A stretch of DNA of 64,000 nucleotides from Uranotaenia lowii (taxonomy: Eukaryota; Arthropoda; Insecta; Diptera; Culicidae): positions 124,682,714 to 124,746,713 of the forward strand of contig NC_073691.1 of assembly GCF_029784155.1 (NCBI RefSeq), given 5' to 3'. Within the stretch, counting starts at the first letter, position 1; each line of letters begins with the position of its first letter. Below are positions 1-11,276 of the stretch, in pieces. The notes beneath the pieces are model-generated. The model saw only the letters and a program-made list of their open reading frames with translations, made no database searches and was not told the DNA's origin. The position numbers and the translations under genes were made by a program.

Positions 1-47
1 TTGGTCACCACCAGCACAGGTGGGGCTGCCGGTTTCTCGGCATCCAT
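1..47 (-). CDS. Possible 5' end of an unidentified minus-strand gene (partial)
   Basis: Read on the minus strand, an ATG at 47-45 opens a frame of 15 complete codons, MDAEKPAAPPVLVVT, that runs off the window edge. The start lies in an A-rich context (aataagATGG, purine at -3 and G at +4), which fits a eukaryotic start. GC content and codon use differ from the AT-rich DNA that follows. The Ala/Pro-rich N-terminus is not diagnostic and I do not recognise the family. It could equally be chance open sequence or the first coding exon of a gene divergent from the VAChT locus. Confidence 0.3.
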   Translation of the reverse strand, partial: MDAEKPAAPPVLVVT

Positions 48-451
48 CTTATTCCTCCTATCACCTCAACTCATCTGACTTAATTGCTTTGTTTCCAACT
101 TAGTTCGATACATGCCGTCACGCACGCCTGTTCTGCTACACAATTGTTTGATTCGCTTAATCAAGCAATCAAACAACTTAATGAAAAAAATGAGTCCTGA
201 TACCAGATTTGAATCGCGACCCACGAGATGATAGCCAAACATGCTGGCACGACGACACGGCTAGATGTTGCCTTACCGGCAGCTGAAATTCGAAGTGGTA
301 ATAAGTTTTCCTAGAATACCCGCAAGGGCTGTCAGCGGCCAGCAGCGAAGACACATGTTGATTTTTACTCAAAAACATTACAAAACGGCATATAAATCTA
401 GCATCCGTTTAAATAATACCTATCGGTTTAAAAAATGGGAATTCCATGTTT
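48..451. other. Upstream flank of the putative minus-strand gene
   Basis: No gene is visible. A strong 14-bp hairpin lies at 144-176. The rest is unremarkable single-copy-looking DNA that becomes AT-rich towards 450. Confidence 0.4.
144..176. repeat. Perfect-stem hairpin
   Basis: TTGTTTGATT and GCTT pair with AAGC and AATCAAACAA around an AATC loop, with one unpaired C. It sits about 100 nt upstream of the possible minus-strand start codon. Function is unknown; it may be a regulatory palindrome or chance. Confidence 0.45.
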
Positions 452-756
452 ATAACTGTTAAGCATAAAATTATACAAATTCTTGAGATTATATTGATAT
501 TTAATTAATGAATTGCTTCAACTGACTTTCAATGTGTGATAAATTTGTGGTAAGTAAGTACAGTTGGACGAAATTTTTTAAGTCAAAAAATTTACTCTTT
601 TCAAAAACAATCCTTTGCGAGTTAGATTTAAGTTCTTCTTAGTTGAAGTTTCAAGATAAATAATATATTTCAACAATTTCCAAGCTACAAAAAATAATTT
701 AATGATTATATGCCCTTTTGTGATGTTCTTTCACATTTAATATTCATTAAATGGCG

Positions 757-1230
757 GACATGTCTCAAAAAAGGCTATCTGAGGAACTTTTTTAAACTTT
801 GATTCCATAAAAGGCTATTTGAGACCCAATTTGTAACTTTCATAGTGAATGGATGTGATTGACATGTCACATTAAGGCTATTTAAGACACTTTTTGGAAC
901 TTCAAGTCCATAGAAGGGTATTTGAGATCCAATTTATAACTTTTAAACTGAATGGATATGATTGACATGTCACAAAAAAGACTGTTTGAAAAACTTCTCG
1001 GAACTTCAAGTCCATAGAAGGCTATTTGACATTCAAATTGTAACTTTTATACTGAATGGATGCGAATGACATGTCACAAAAAAGGCTATTTAAGGTACTT
1101 TTTGGAACTTCAAGTCCATAGAAGGCTGTTTGACATCCAATTTTATACTGAATGGATGTGATTGACATGTCACAAAAATGCTATTTCAGGAACCTTTTTG
1201 GAACTTTCAACTTTCACATTCGAGAAAATT
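757..1230. repeat. ~104-bp minisatellite inside tandem unit 1
   Basis: The landmark GACATGTC recurs at 757, 861, 964, 1068 and 1164, a spacing of 96-104 bp. Each repeat carries the phrases AAAGGCTATTT, TTTTGGAACTTCAAGTCCAT and ACTGAATGGATGTGATTGAC with point changes. GACATGTC is itself palindromic. Confidence 0.8.
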
Positions 1231-1744
1231 CTGTACCAATTCCCTTTGGAACCTTTGTTCAGCGAAATTAGAACTTTGGAGGTACGAGTTTAAGTAGATA
1301 TGTGACTTTTGGTTGCTTGGGATTCTAAAACATACAAGCGGAAGGTGAAAAAAAAATTATTCAAAATTTAAATTTTAAATTGAGGCCCATCAGCAGCGTT
1401 CAAATCTTATCTATGGATTAAAAACAAAAACTTGTGTTCATAACTGTTAAGCATAAAATTATACAAATTCTTGAGATTATATTGATATTTAATTAATGAA
1501 TTGCTTCAACTGACTTTCAATGTGTGATAAATTTGTGGTAAGTAAGTACAGTTGGACGAAATTTTTTAAGTCAAAAAATTTACTCTTTTCAAAAACAATC
1601 CTTTGCGAGTTAGATTTAAGTTCTTCTGAGTTGAAGTTTCAAGATAAATAATATATTTCAACAATTTCCAAGCTACAAAAAATAATTTAATGATTATATG
1701 CCCTTTTGTGATGTTCTTTCACATTTAATATTCATTAAATGGCG

Positions 1745-2218
1745 GACATGTCTCAAAAAAGGCTATCTGAGGAACTTTTTTAAACTTTGATTCCATAAAA
1801 GGCTATTTGAGACCCAATTTGTAACTTTCATAGTGAATGGATGTGATTGACATGTCACATTAAGGCTATTTAAGACACTTTTTGGAACTTCAAGTCCATA
1901 GAAGGGTATTTGAGATCCAATTTATAACTTTTAAACTGAATGGATATGATTGACATGTCACAAAAAAGACTGTTTGAAAAACTTCTCGGAACTTCAAGTC
2001 CATAGAAGGCTATTTGACATTCAAATTGTAACTTTTATACTGAATGGATGCGAATGACATGTCACAAAAAAGGCTATTTAAGGTACTTTTTGGAACTTCA
2101 AGTCCATAGAAGGCTGTTTGACATCCAATTTTATACTGAATGGATGTGATTGACATGTCACAAAAATGCTATTTCAGGAACCTTTTTGGAACTTTCAACT
2201 TTCACATTCGAGAAAATT
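1745..2218. repeat. ~104-bp minisatellite inside tandem unit 2
   Basis: The duplicate of the 757-1230 array, carried along by the 988-bp duplication. The same five landmarks are offset by 988. Confidence 0.8.
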
Positions 2219-2430
2219 CTGTACCAATTCCCTTTGGAACCTTTGTTCAGCGAAATTAGAACTTTGGAGGTACGAGTTTAAGTAGATATGTGACTTTTGG
2301 TTGCTTGGGATTCTAAAACATACAAGCGGAAGGTGAAAAAAAAATTATTCAAAATTTAAATTTTAAATTGAGGCCCATCAGCAGCGTTCAAATCTTATCT
2401 ATGGATTAAAAACAAAAACTTGTGTTCATA

Positions 2431-3447
2431 TCTAAACCAGAGCTGCCAGAATTCACCCGTCACGCATGACTGGACTAGCGATTTTCCCTCAACATCACGG
2501 TACTGTACTCAATTGACGGAACCTCACTACTCACATGACGGATCAATCGGGGATCATCGTCACTAAACTGTCGGAATCAATCATAAATGACAGAATCTTC
2601 AAACAAGTTAAAATTTTCATTAGATAACTAACAAACAACTCCATGCTGAGTAGACTGAGTCGCTTTGAGGTCGTTTTTAAATTTTTCATGGCCTGAGGTG
2701 AGGTCTTCAAGGTTTCGGTTTGGTACAAAGCCGTCCAGCATTTTTGCAGATTCCATCTCAACCTGTATGCTTCTTCACTGTTTGCAGATTCAAAAACTTT
2801 ACAATGTACAACACATATTACAAAAAAAATACATTCTACCTTACTTCAGCAATGACATTTGGCTAAGCAAACAGACTTCCGACGAACGTTATCACACGAA
2901 AACAACCTTTGCGATAAGCCTGTTCTTCGCAAACGAGCTAAAACTTTTCGCGGTAGGTTCCTACCTTCCTACAACAGAAAATCGACCCGGCACAAAACTC
3001 ACTTTTCCTCCGGGGAATTGGATGGATCGAAACCTTTTGGTACTGGCACGCACACACAAAAAGGTACGACAAGGGGCTCCGAAACGACTGGAATTGAATA
3101 CCAGAGGCACTAGACGCATCCTTACCGTCGGTCGTCGAGGCCTTTACTTATATTTTCAATATTTACCGTATGTTTTGCTCATCAAATATTCACACGATTG
3201 TTGTTAAATAATTCACGTAGCAAAACTCGAAGTCTATGCATGGATTGTGATTTCGCTCGTTGTTGTTGTTGCTCCTACCCAGCTCCTGAGGCCAGCCGGG
3301 CTCTTTCAATCTTCCCTTTCCACCACTGAGGGAAGCTAGCTAACGGTTCCGGGGAATAAATAGATCATCATTTTAGGGTGGGTTCCAGGATTGCCAGCGA
3401 CTGCTGGAAGCATTTTCTCGGAGCGAAAAAAATTGAGATATTTTCAA
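2431..3447. other. No gene recognised
   Basis: Mixed-composition DNA with several short frames, the longest being 2665-3207 on the + strand. None has a recognisable domain, and the frames overlap on both strands. A GTT run lies near 3260. It may be unique intronic or intergenic sequence. Confidence 0.35.
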
Positions 3448-3875
3448 AGTTAAAGGAGAATTGATCCTTTATTCAGGAGGTCCTAACCTTTGGCAGAAAT
3501 CAGCCAAATTCGACAGACAGTTTAGAAGTGCTAGGAACAAAGAGAATTCTAAAACTTTGTCTACAATCCTAAAGCAGTTGCATACTTAAAAGCGGAAATT
3601 TCTATTTTATGACAAAATTAAAAAAAATTTAATCCTTTTACAAGGCAATTTCATAATCAAATTAGTTATAAGTTAACTTTTTTAATCTCGTGCTAAGAAA
3701 TGTTCACAATTTATTTAGAAGAAAGTTAATCTTTTTAAACTCTATGGATCAAATAAATCTAGGACGAATCTTTCAGAAAGCTTTTCCAGAACATTTGATC
3801 TTTGGAAGACGTTTTGCTGTCGAGATAAAGCTTAGGAAGCCACCCCAGGTATCAAGTCTCCTCACTCTCCCTTAA
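3448..3875 (+). mobile_element. Partial copy of the AGAATGAGGATACTTGAT-ended MITE family
   Basis: This stretch starts with the AGTTAAAGGAGA...CCTTTGGCA phrase and ends with a form of the terminal GGGATCAAGTATCCTCATTCTCC signature. It parallels the right part of the full element at 18802-19691 in the same orientation. The 5' end is missing. No coding capacity. Confidence 0.6.
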
Positions 3876-4762
3876 TATTCAATGCTAACTTGCATTAGAA
3901 ATGTTGATTTAATGCTGATTAAGGGTTATGGCTTAATGCTTATGGTTACTTGGGTAAACCATGCCACAGAGGGTTGTTTTTACATATATTTCTATTCGGA
4001 CCGATTTTACTCAAACCGTTTGGGCGCTCATTCAAACAGTGCCATACACGATGCAAATCGTATTCACAACGACAGAATGTCATCGAATTTCATCGCATTT
4101 GTGCAAATTTTGTGTAGTTTATGGCCCGCTTTAAGCTGCCTGTATCGATTCTTTGTCCCAGCACCAGCTGGTTGTTTGTAGTAAGTGACAAAGAAGCTAC
4201 ATCACTTCCCACAACCATAACATCCAAGTTTAGCTAAGGATGTTACTTGTTCAGGGTGCGTTGCTTCTTTGTTTTTAAAGCTGTGGAGCAGGCTGAATAG
4301 AAAAATATTATTCCAAAAACATTTTGTTATTTGCAACAATTTCTTTGTTTCGGATAGATCATAATAGTTATCATATTCAGATTGTTCCTACACCAACAAA
4401 TCAGACTCTACTCCAATAATAAACTTCTTTGAATGCGGAATTGTCGGTATAAGATTCTATGCCTGACCGGCATTAACAAGCTTTCTAATAACAGGCATTG
4501 TCCTCTCAGCGCAACCACATTGCATTCGTCTGAAAGAAACCAAATAAAACTTATCCCATATCCTATCACAAGACAAAGAAGGATGGAAACAATCAGCCAG
4601 CAAGTATATTGTCGAATGATATACCTAGCGCTGCGTGTATGTAAACTGGCATTAGAAAAAAATCTTTGTTTCCAACTGACGGCAAAAGCCACCAGCCAAA
4701 ATTAGCTATGCTTGTGTTTAGACTGCTCCAAATTTGTATGGGTAATTTCAAGGTGGTGAAAT
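3876..4762. other. No gene recognised
   Basis: AT-rich DNA with short frames only. No domain and no clear repeat boundary. Confidence 0.3.
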
Positions 4763-5457
4763 GTTATGCGCTGCAGGCTAAAATTGGAGAACGGTTGCCA
4801 TGGACCGAGTGAATTTTAGGAATTATGTTCGTCAAGTTATGTCGTGAGACGGAATACTATGTAAATAAAAATAAATGCAGGCTAAAATTCATCCTAGGCC
4901 TAGTACAAGGTCTCATGCCAAATTTGGGCCAAATCGGATCACGGGAAGGGGTCGCTCAACGAGCCTAAAGTTTGTATGGGATTTTGAGACATTTTGTTCG
5001 GGAGAAACATGAAAAACCAGTTTTTCATGAATAACTTTGGTCCCATTCAGCTGATGTCTTTTGAAAACGGGTTTTCTTAAAGCCTATTAATGAGAGACAG
5101 TGCTTCGAACATTTTGATGCATCACTGTTTATGATGAATATCACCCTGAAAAAAGTTACCCCATTTTTGAAGTCTAATAACTTTTTTATTTTAACTCTTA
5201 TCGAAATGCAGTCTTCAGATGAAACATTTGTTATAGTTTAGGCTTTAAGAAAACCCGTTTTCAAAAGAAATCAGCCGAATAAGACCAAAGTTATTCATGA
5301 AAAACTGGATTTTCATGTTTTTCCCGAACAAAATGTCTCAAAATCCCATACAAACTTTAGGCTCGTTGAGCGACCCCTACCCGTGATCCGATTTGGCCCA
5401 AATTTGGCATGAGACCTTGTACTAGGACTAGGACAATTTTAGCCTGCAGCGCTTAAC
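4763..5457. mobile_element. Foldback (long inverted repeat) element, ~695 bp
   Basis: The two ends match as inverted repeats: GTTATGCGCTGCAGGCTA on the left and its counterpart ending GCTTAAC on the right. The main arms (about 4876-5100 and 5215-5450) pair over more than 200 bp and share the phrases GCCAAATTTGGGCCAAATCGG, ACAAACTTTAGGCTCGTTGA and TTCATGAATAACTTTGG. The left end carries about 100 bp of extra sequence with a second, internal copy of the terminal GCAGGCTAAAATT. No coding capacity. The family is not identified, and the target-site duplication is ambiguous because the terminal TTA is part of the symmetry. Confidence 0.8.
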
Positions 5458-8400
5458 TTTTTCAAATGTCGGATCATTTGGGGCAGTCTATTGTGTATGT
5501 AGACCGACCGGCAATAGAAAATAGTTTCTAGTTTCCTATTCTCTTCCACTCCATCCTATTCTCATCCCTTTCCCATCAAAGACAAAGGAGGATGAAAAAA
5601 AACCCGGCCAATGCAATGCGTCGTCGTCGGCTGACCGACTCAGATAGTGCACTGGGTAAGATATCGGCCTGACAAGCCGTGATGAGATGCTGCAGTGAGT
5701 TCTATTCTCATTAGTTATATTTTTTTTCTGGGATGAATCATCAAATAGGATGAAAATCCCATAAAATGTATTTCTCGTTTCGCTTGAATGTAGCGGTCAG
5801 CGCATCTTTGACCCTGAGATTTGCCAAATAGGCATTGGATTTTTGCAACCTCTTCTATGGGTGTAAGGCACTCTCGTTCAATGTGAGCGTGGGATTTAAA
5901 CAACTTTAAACGAGTGTCTGTCCTTTGATCCTGAAACGGTTCATTGAATTAGCAGTAATTCCTCAATTTTCCTTCGCCAGTACGCTCATACTCAAACTTC
6001 ATATCTTCTCAGTAGTTATGCGGTGCTCAACAAAAAGCAAAAACAGCAACACTTGCTCCGGGTGGAAGAATAAAAATGATTCTTGCCCGAAAGCAGCAAA
6101 GGTTGCTCTTTCCCTCTCAACTCTGTAAGCAGGTACCTCCTAGCTAGGTACGTGTGGGGTGGATTCGTTGGGTGGCTGTATGGTTGATCATATTACCCAT
6201 TCCTCCCACGCTTCCGGCGAGCGGTGGGCGGCCTGGGCCTGAATATCCCACCCGGGGCTAACCGAAAGCAACTGGGGGAAAACTTTGCTCGCTGCATGTC
6301 AGTCACCAGCAGAAAATAGACTCGCCGTGCGGCTCCCAACCCTGATCCACCGTTTCTCTACCCTGTCTGTCAGTGCCCAAGGCAAATGAGGGTGTGGGTG
6401 AAGGAACTTGACGTCGTCGTCAGCCGCGTTCCTGGTACTGCTTGCTAGGAGAACAGAAAAAACAGTAAATCGAAATTGTATAAAAACCAGCCGCCAGGAG
6501 TGGAATAAATATAAAAGTAAACATCTCCCTTTTGGTGTTTTCGGTCGTCCTGTGGCAACGGGATCGGAAAAATGAGAGAAAAACCGAGGGTGGAATCGAT
6601 TTTTTTTATTCTGTTCTAGGTACTAACCGTGCCCATTTCGACGGCACACCTCCACCCACACAGCTACTACACACCTTCGACGACGAATGGTTGACCTGTA
6701 TTATTGCAGCAACGCACTTCAGGTCTTTTGTGTGCAGGGAGATTTTCCTTTCGAACGGAAAACAGACGAAACACGATTTGAATTTGTGCGTTCCGGAAAA
6801 AGTAAAACCATCACCGGATTGCTGGCGGGAGCGGTGTGGTAAGTTGGGCATTAAAAACACTGCCGTCGTCGTCGTTTCTCCGAACTCAAAGGGGATTATA
6901 ACTGAATGGTTGATTGCGCTAGGATTGCGTTCCTAATGAGGGGGCGAAATAAATTTATATTGAGGTAATTTTAAACCAAACATAAGGGATAGACAACCAT
7001 CAACAGGCGAACTGGTTTAAAATTCTTTTTAACGTAGCCAAATTAAAAATTGTAAAAAAAAAACAAATTCGTTATTCCTGTTATCAACATTTTTTAAAAT
7101 TCTGTACAGAATGCATGAAATCGCATCGATGGAGGCGATTTAGGTTATGCAATATTTTCAAAGCTGAAACTTCTTTTACTAACCCATAGTTTTCATGAAA
7201 AATATTGATTCACTGCTTAAAAGCAGTCATGTCAAACTGACGAGAGTGAGCGGTCCGCATAATGGAATATATGAGGGTCCGTGGGTGGCTTACAATAATT
7301 TTTACAGTTTGTTGGGCCGCTTACAAAAATCAAAAGCAAGATATTCGATGGAAAATAAAAAAACAAACAAACAAACAAAATATTTCATTCAATAGTTAAA
7401 CACTTAATAAATAACCAGTATTTTGATAACATTGAGAATGACTTAATAATTCGTTTTTAATTATGGAATTGTAAAGAAGAATGGAAAGTTAGGGTTTTCT
7501 GGTGTACACGGGTGTGAAATATCACACACACTTGATCTTTTCTCCTGTCACAGTGCGATGACCAGTGGGAAAAAGTTGAAAAAATATTAGTATATCAAAC
7601 CCTAAATGAAATCTAGCCAATCGAATGGAAAGAGGTAGGAATTACATGAAAGAAAATGCTTTTGACATAATTTTACTTCCTACACAAAATTAGTTCAAAG
7701 TCGATTTTTTTTCGAAAACAAAACATTTTTTGAAACTTGTGTTTACCGTTGACAAGCTTCGCAATAAATTCAAGTTCTTCCTTCTATTAGTTGAAGATTT
7801 AAACGTAATGTGTGTCGTATTGTATTTTTGACAGAGAAAAAACAAAGTTTTCGGTTCTTACAGCTACCTCTAAATTTACCGTTATTTTTGTAAGTTTCAT
7901 CTACAAAAATTGCTCAACATTAACTAGTCGGAACAAATTTGGGTCACAAGACTTCACTACCATTTTATATTATGCTTAGCACCCAATATGTATGCTGAAT
8001 TGCGTTTTTTTCGCTAACAGAGATATCAGCAATTTATGGAGGGTCATTTTTTCCGAAAAAACTACTAAGGTAAATCGAAAACCAAAATTGATTCATTGAA
8101 TTAACCTATTTTTTGAGCCTGCAAAATTATCTGTTTTTGCTAATATCTAAAATTCAATTATCGTTGAAACTTTTTAATTTTTTTTAATTCCCTTTTTAAA
8201 CAGAAAACTTGTCTAACTTTTTTCGCAGAAGTCAAAATAACTTGCGGTCTTAGAAAAAGTTGATAATTAAACTGAAACGTTTATTGATTTTTTTTTCTTA
8301 AAGTTTTAAATTTTTTTTTTTTAATTTCAGATTTTTCTAATATGATTTTTATACATTTGAAAGTTAAGAAAAACTGTGAATTTTGTGGCCTTGTGTAATT

Positions 8401-8953
8401 CATAATAACCATTTTGAATTCGGAGTTGAGTATTAGAAAAACAAAAAACACTAAATTAAATTTAAGCTGAAATTTGTTTCTTGTAGAATGTTAATAAATT
8501 AGCAGAAAACAATGTAATGCCGTTTTTAAATGATCAAAATGATTAATAATAAAGTTGAATTCAAAGTTTTTTTTGGCTAATTCTGATGACTATCGTAAGT
8601 ATTAAACGCCTGTCACATTACTACCAATTTGTCGACATGTAAAGTAAGTATTCGATGAATGAGTTTTGTTAGCTTCAAACTCTGAATTTAGTTGGTTACA
8701 CTTCTTAACAAACTCATTCTAAATATAATCCAGTTTTTGTGTCAAGATTTGAGTTTCAATACAGATGATCTATTGAATTACAAACTGAAACTTACAATTA
8801 AACATTAGTATCAATTTGTAAACGTCTTAAAATGAAATGTCTTGGGCTTTGCGTGGTTTAGTTATAAATTCCGCCGGAGGCGAGAAAATTTTCTGACACA
8901 TACAACAGATTCCTTTTTTTAACTGAAAATTTTTACTAGGAAAAAATCTCAAT
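5458..8953. other. Mostly single-copy AT-rich DNA, no gene recognised
   Basis: The stretch around 6130-6900 is richer in GC and looks single-copy; it could hold regulatory DNA or an untranslated exon, but nothing proves it. Frames at 6532-6936 (+) and 6606-6860 (-) overlap and show no domain. The rest is AT-rich, with an AAAC run at about 7360-7380. Confidence 0.35.
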
Positions 8954-9003
8954 GGGGGGGGGGGGGGTTTAATCCCTAAACCCCCCCCCCCCCCCCCCCC
9001 CCC
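8954..9003. repeat. G14/C23 homopolymer hairpin
   Basis: A run of 14 G (8954-8967) is followed by TTTAATCCCTAAA and a run of 23 C (8981-9003). The arms pair perfectly, G14-TTTA with TAAA-C14, around an ATCCC loop. Both strands could also form quadruplex or i-motif structures. Exact run lengths in assembled sequence are unreliable. Confidence 0.85.
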
Positions 9004-9169
9004 GTTCGCACGGCCTTGCTGTCAGGGTTTTTTCACTTATTTTCCTGTGAGCTCGAGACTGTTTCTTCCATACATGCTACTGAGGTAACTTATTTTCAGT
9101 AAAATGTCATGCAATATTTTAATACGGTTGTGTTTAATTTTCTCGAAATATTACTATGTATCATTGTTC

Positions 9170-9440
9170 ATTAGACTGATTCGATTTAGGATCATTTTTG
9201 AATTTCTCAAACCCTGGGGTCTAAAAAGCTTCGTTTTGGTTCAAAGCTCATCTATGTTTTTTTGCAGAATTTTTAAGTAACGTTTACATGGAAAATTTTC
9301 CTCTTAACAACTTTGTCGAAAGCCGTAACTTCGTACAAAGTATCTTATTAGACAAAAAAGTTATTTGGTGTTGAATGGGGGCTTGTCTTTTGGCATTGAA
9401 AAACCATAAATTTAATTGACATCACTGCTGGGTGCTAGGA
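9170..9440 (-). repeat. Dispersed repeat, inverted partner of 52770-53130
   Basis: The block from CGATTTAGGATCATTTTTGA through CCCTGGGGTCTAAAAAGCTT to CATCACTGCTGGGTGC matches 52770-53130 in reverse complement. This copy lacks about 90 bp present in the middle of the other. Probable old transposon fragment, family unknown. Confidence 0.7.
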
Positions 9441-10103
9441 TCTTTTGGCATAAACGACTTCGAGCTACGGAAGTCGGTTAGCTATTTCCCATTACCACAG
9501 GAAAACCTAATGGTTTTCAGGAAAACCTAATGACTTTCGTTCAAGTGTCATTTTAAACTGTTTTCCTGTATTTCAGAGGATCATTTTCCCGAGCGATATA
9601 ATTGCAATTTTAGTTTGACAATTCAAGAAATCTCGACGAGACAATGAAAAGTTTGTATGGTGCCAGGAAAACTTACTGGAGGGAAAAAAGGGGGGGCTAA
9701 AGGGAAATCGGAAAAATTGAAATTTTAATTTTGATGCCAAATAACTTCAAAATGCATAAAAGTCCAATTCTGGCGTTATATCGAGAAAAAAAACTTTGAT
9801 GCCAAATAAATCAAAAATGCATAGAATGTCGAGATCTGGTGTTATCTTTCGTAAAATCGACCGTTTTTCCGAAAACCGGCCGTTTGTTTTGTAGGTGCAA
9901 CCGTTAGTTATTACGCTTTCCATAATACGCGTAGTTATCTTTCATCTTCATTTTGATAATGCTGCGATAAAGTCTGCACTTACTGCGGATGAGCCTTCCA
10001 CGCTGCTGAAAGTACGCACAATTTGTTCTTCTGAAAATTTAAAAGTATCAGAAATTGAATAATAAAACCATAGATAAAACTATGAGGGATTAGCTTAAAG
10101 GGC
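9441..10103. other. No gene recognised
   Basis: AT-rich DNA containing a short local duplication (AAAACTTTGATGCCAAATAA and ATTTTGATGCCAAATAACTT near 9730-9810). No coding signal. Confidence 0.3.
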
Positions 10104-10104
10104 G

Positions 10105-10620
10105 ATACGGTCAAAATTTGGTCAAGGGAAAACGCGTGTAAATCGGTGAAATCGTTTATTTAAAAAATCAAATTAAATTTCTTTTTCATGTTTGATTAGT
10201 ATAAAATTCAGGAAAAATATTCAGTTAGGCTTCCGCTTTTCCAAATCCGAATTGCCGGGCCTTACGCTTAACCCTTGCCATCAGATTTTGTACAGCCACC
10301 TTGTCCACCTTCTTCGCCGCAGAAAGCCAGTTTGCCTTGAACTGCTGCTCGTCCTTAGCAGTTTTTTTTTTGTCTTCTTTAGGTTCCGCTTGACAATAGC
10401 CCAGTATTTCTCAATTGGGCGGAGCTCTGGCGTGATGGGAGGGTTCTTGGGAACCACTTGCACGTTGTTGGCGGCGTACCACTCCATGGCCTTTTTACCG
10501 TAAAGGCAAGAGCAACATTCTACACACACACACACCTTCAAAATGAGGGGTGTTCAGGTTTTTTTAATGCAAAATTGAAAGAAATACGTCAAGTTGATAT
10601 TGACCAAATTTTGACCGTAT
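10105..10620 (-). mobile_element. Internally deleted Tc1/mariner (ITmD37E-like) element
   Basis: Twenty-bp perfect terminal inverted repeats, ATACGGTCAAAATTTGGTCA at 10105 and its complement ending at 10620, begin and end with TA as expected for this superfamily. On the minus strand a frame (about 10541-10281) keeps only the transposase C-terminus, with AMEWYAANNVQVVPKNP and PELRPIEKYWAIVKR, where the Glu is the third catalytic residue. The N-terminal DNA-binding part and the first two Asp residues are deleted. It is non-autonomous and related to the copies at 14449 and 17366. Confidence 0.85.
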
Positions 10621-10827
10621 CATCCTTTATTCACCTTTTCTTAACTTGATCTCTAATTTTTTTCTCATCTAACATTTCTTTAAATACCGTAATTTTCGAA
10701 ATTTCGTTTTTTTTCTGGAAAAAATGCTATGCGATATGTCATTTGAATCCATAGCATCATCATCTTTCGATAGTAGTGCCTTCAGAGAGTTTTTTCAGCT
10801 GCAAACCGCAAATATCTGTTATCTTTA

Positions 10828-11093
10828 GAGCAAGTGCACTCGTGTTGGGAAAAAGAGGTAATCATTTTGACACTTGTAGCACATTTTGAAAATTTTACCA
10901 TGCGAAAAAGTTTTCAAGATCTATGGCTGTCAAAAGTTTTTACAACACTGTTTCTATTTCAGCCGTATGTGAAAGAAAACCTACTATTTTTGTTTCACAG
11001 CATGCGAAAATAAAACAATTTAAAAAAAAACTTGACGGCCGCAGATCTTGTCAAAATTCTTAGCACTTTTTCTCAACACAAGTTGACTTGCTC
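10828..11093. mobile_element. Foldback MITE with TTA target duplication (PIF/Harbinger-like)
   Basis: The ends GAGCAAGTGCACTCGTGTTG and CAACACAAGTTGACTTGCTC are inverted repeats that extend through most of the 266-bp element. TTA flanks both sides (10825-10827, 11094-11096). A 3-bp TTA duplication is typical of PIF/Harbinger MITEs. Other copies are at 25464-25764 and 61218-61310. Confidence 0.8.
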
Positions 11094-11276
11094 TTAGAAA
11101 CATGTCGTGTAGTGTTGACAGTTTATAACAGAATGAAGAAAATCTATTTTAAGATTCAATAATTCATCAGCACTGTATTGAAAGTACAAGCTCAGGCGTT
11201 TTAAAGTATGAAAACTAATCAATAAATGCATTTTAGTTGCACGTTGTTTAAGTTGATTGAATTCAACTTGATTCGA

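Larger units (their letters stand above)
452..2427. repeat. 988-bp tandem duplication (two units)
   Basis: Unit 1 (452-1439) is repeated head to tail as unit 2 (1440-2427). The match runs on to 2430. I see one substitution inside the unit (T640 versus G1628). The junction has a short shared TGTT. The near identity implies a very recent unequal exchange or an unresolved haplotype in the assembly. Neither unit encodes a protein. Confidence 0.9.

Noticed and set aside
2665..3207. 180-codon + strand frame
   Set aside because: No domain, it begins in sequence open on both strands, and composition changes along it.
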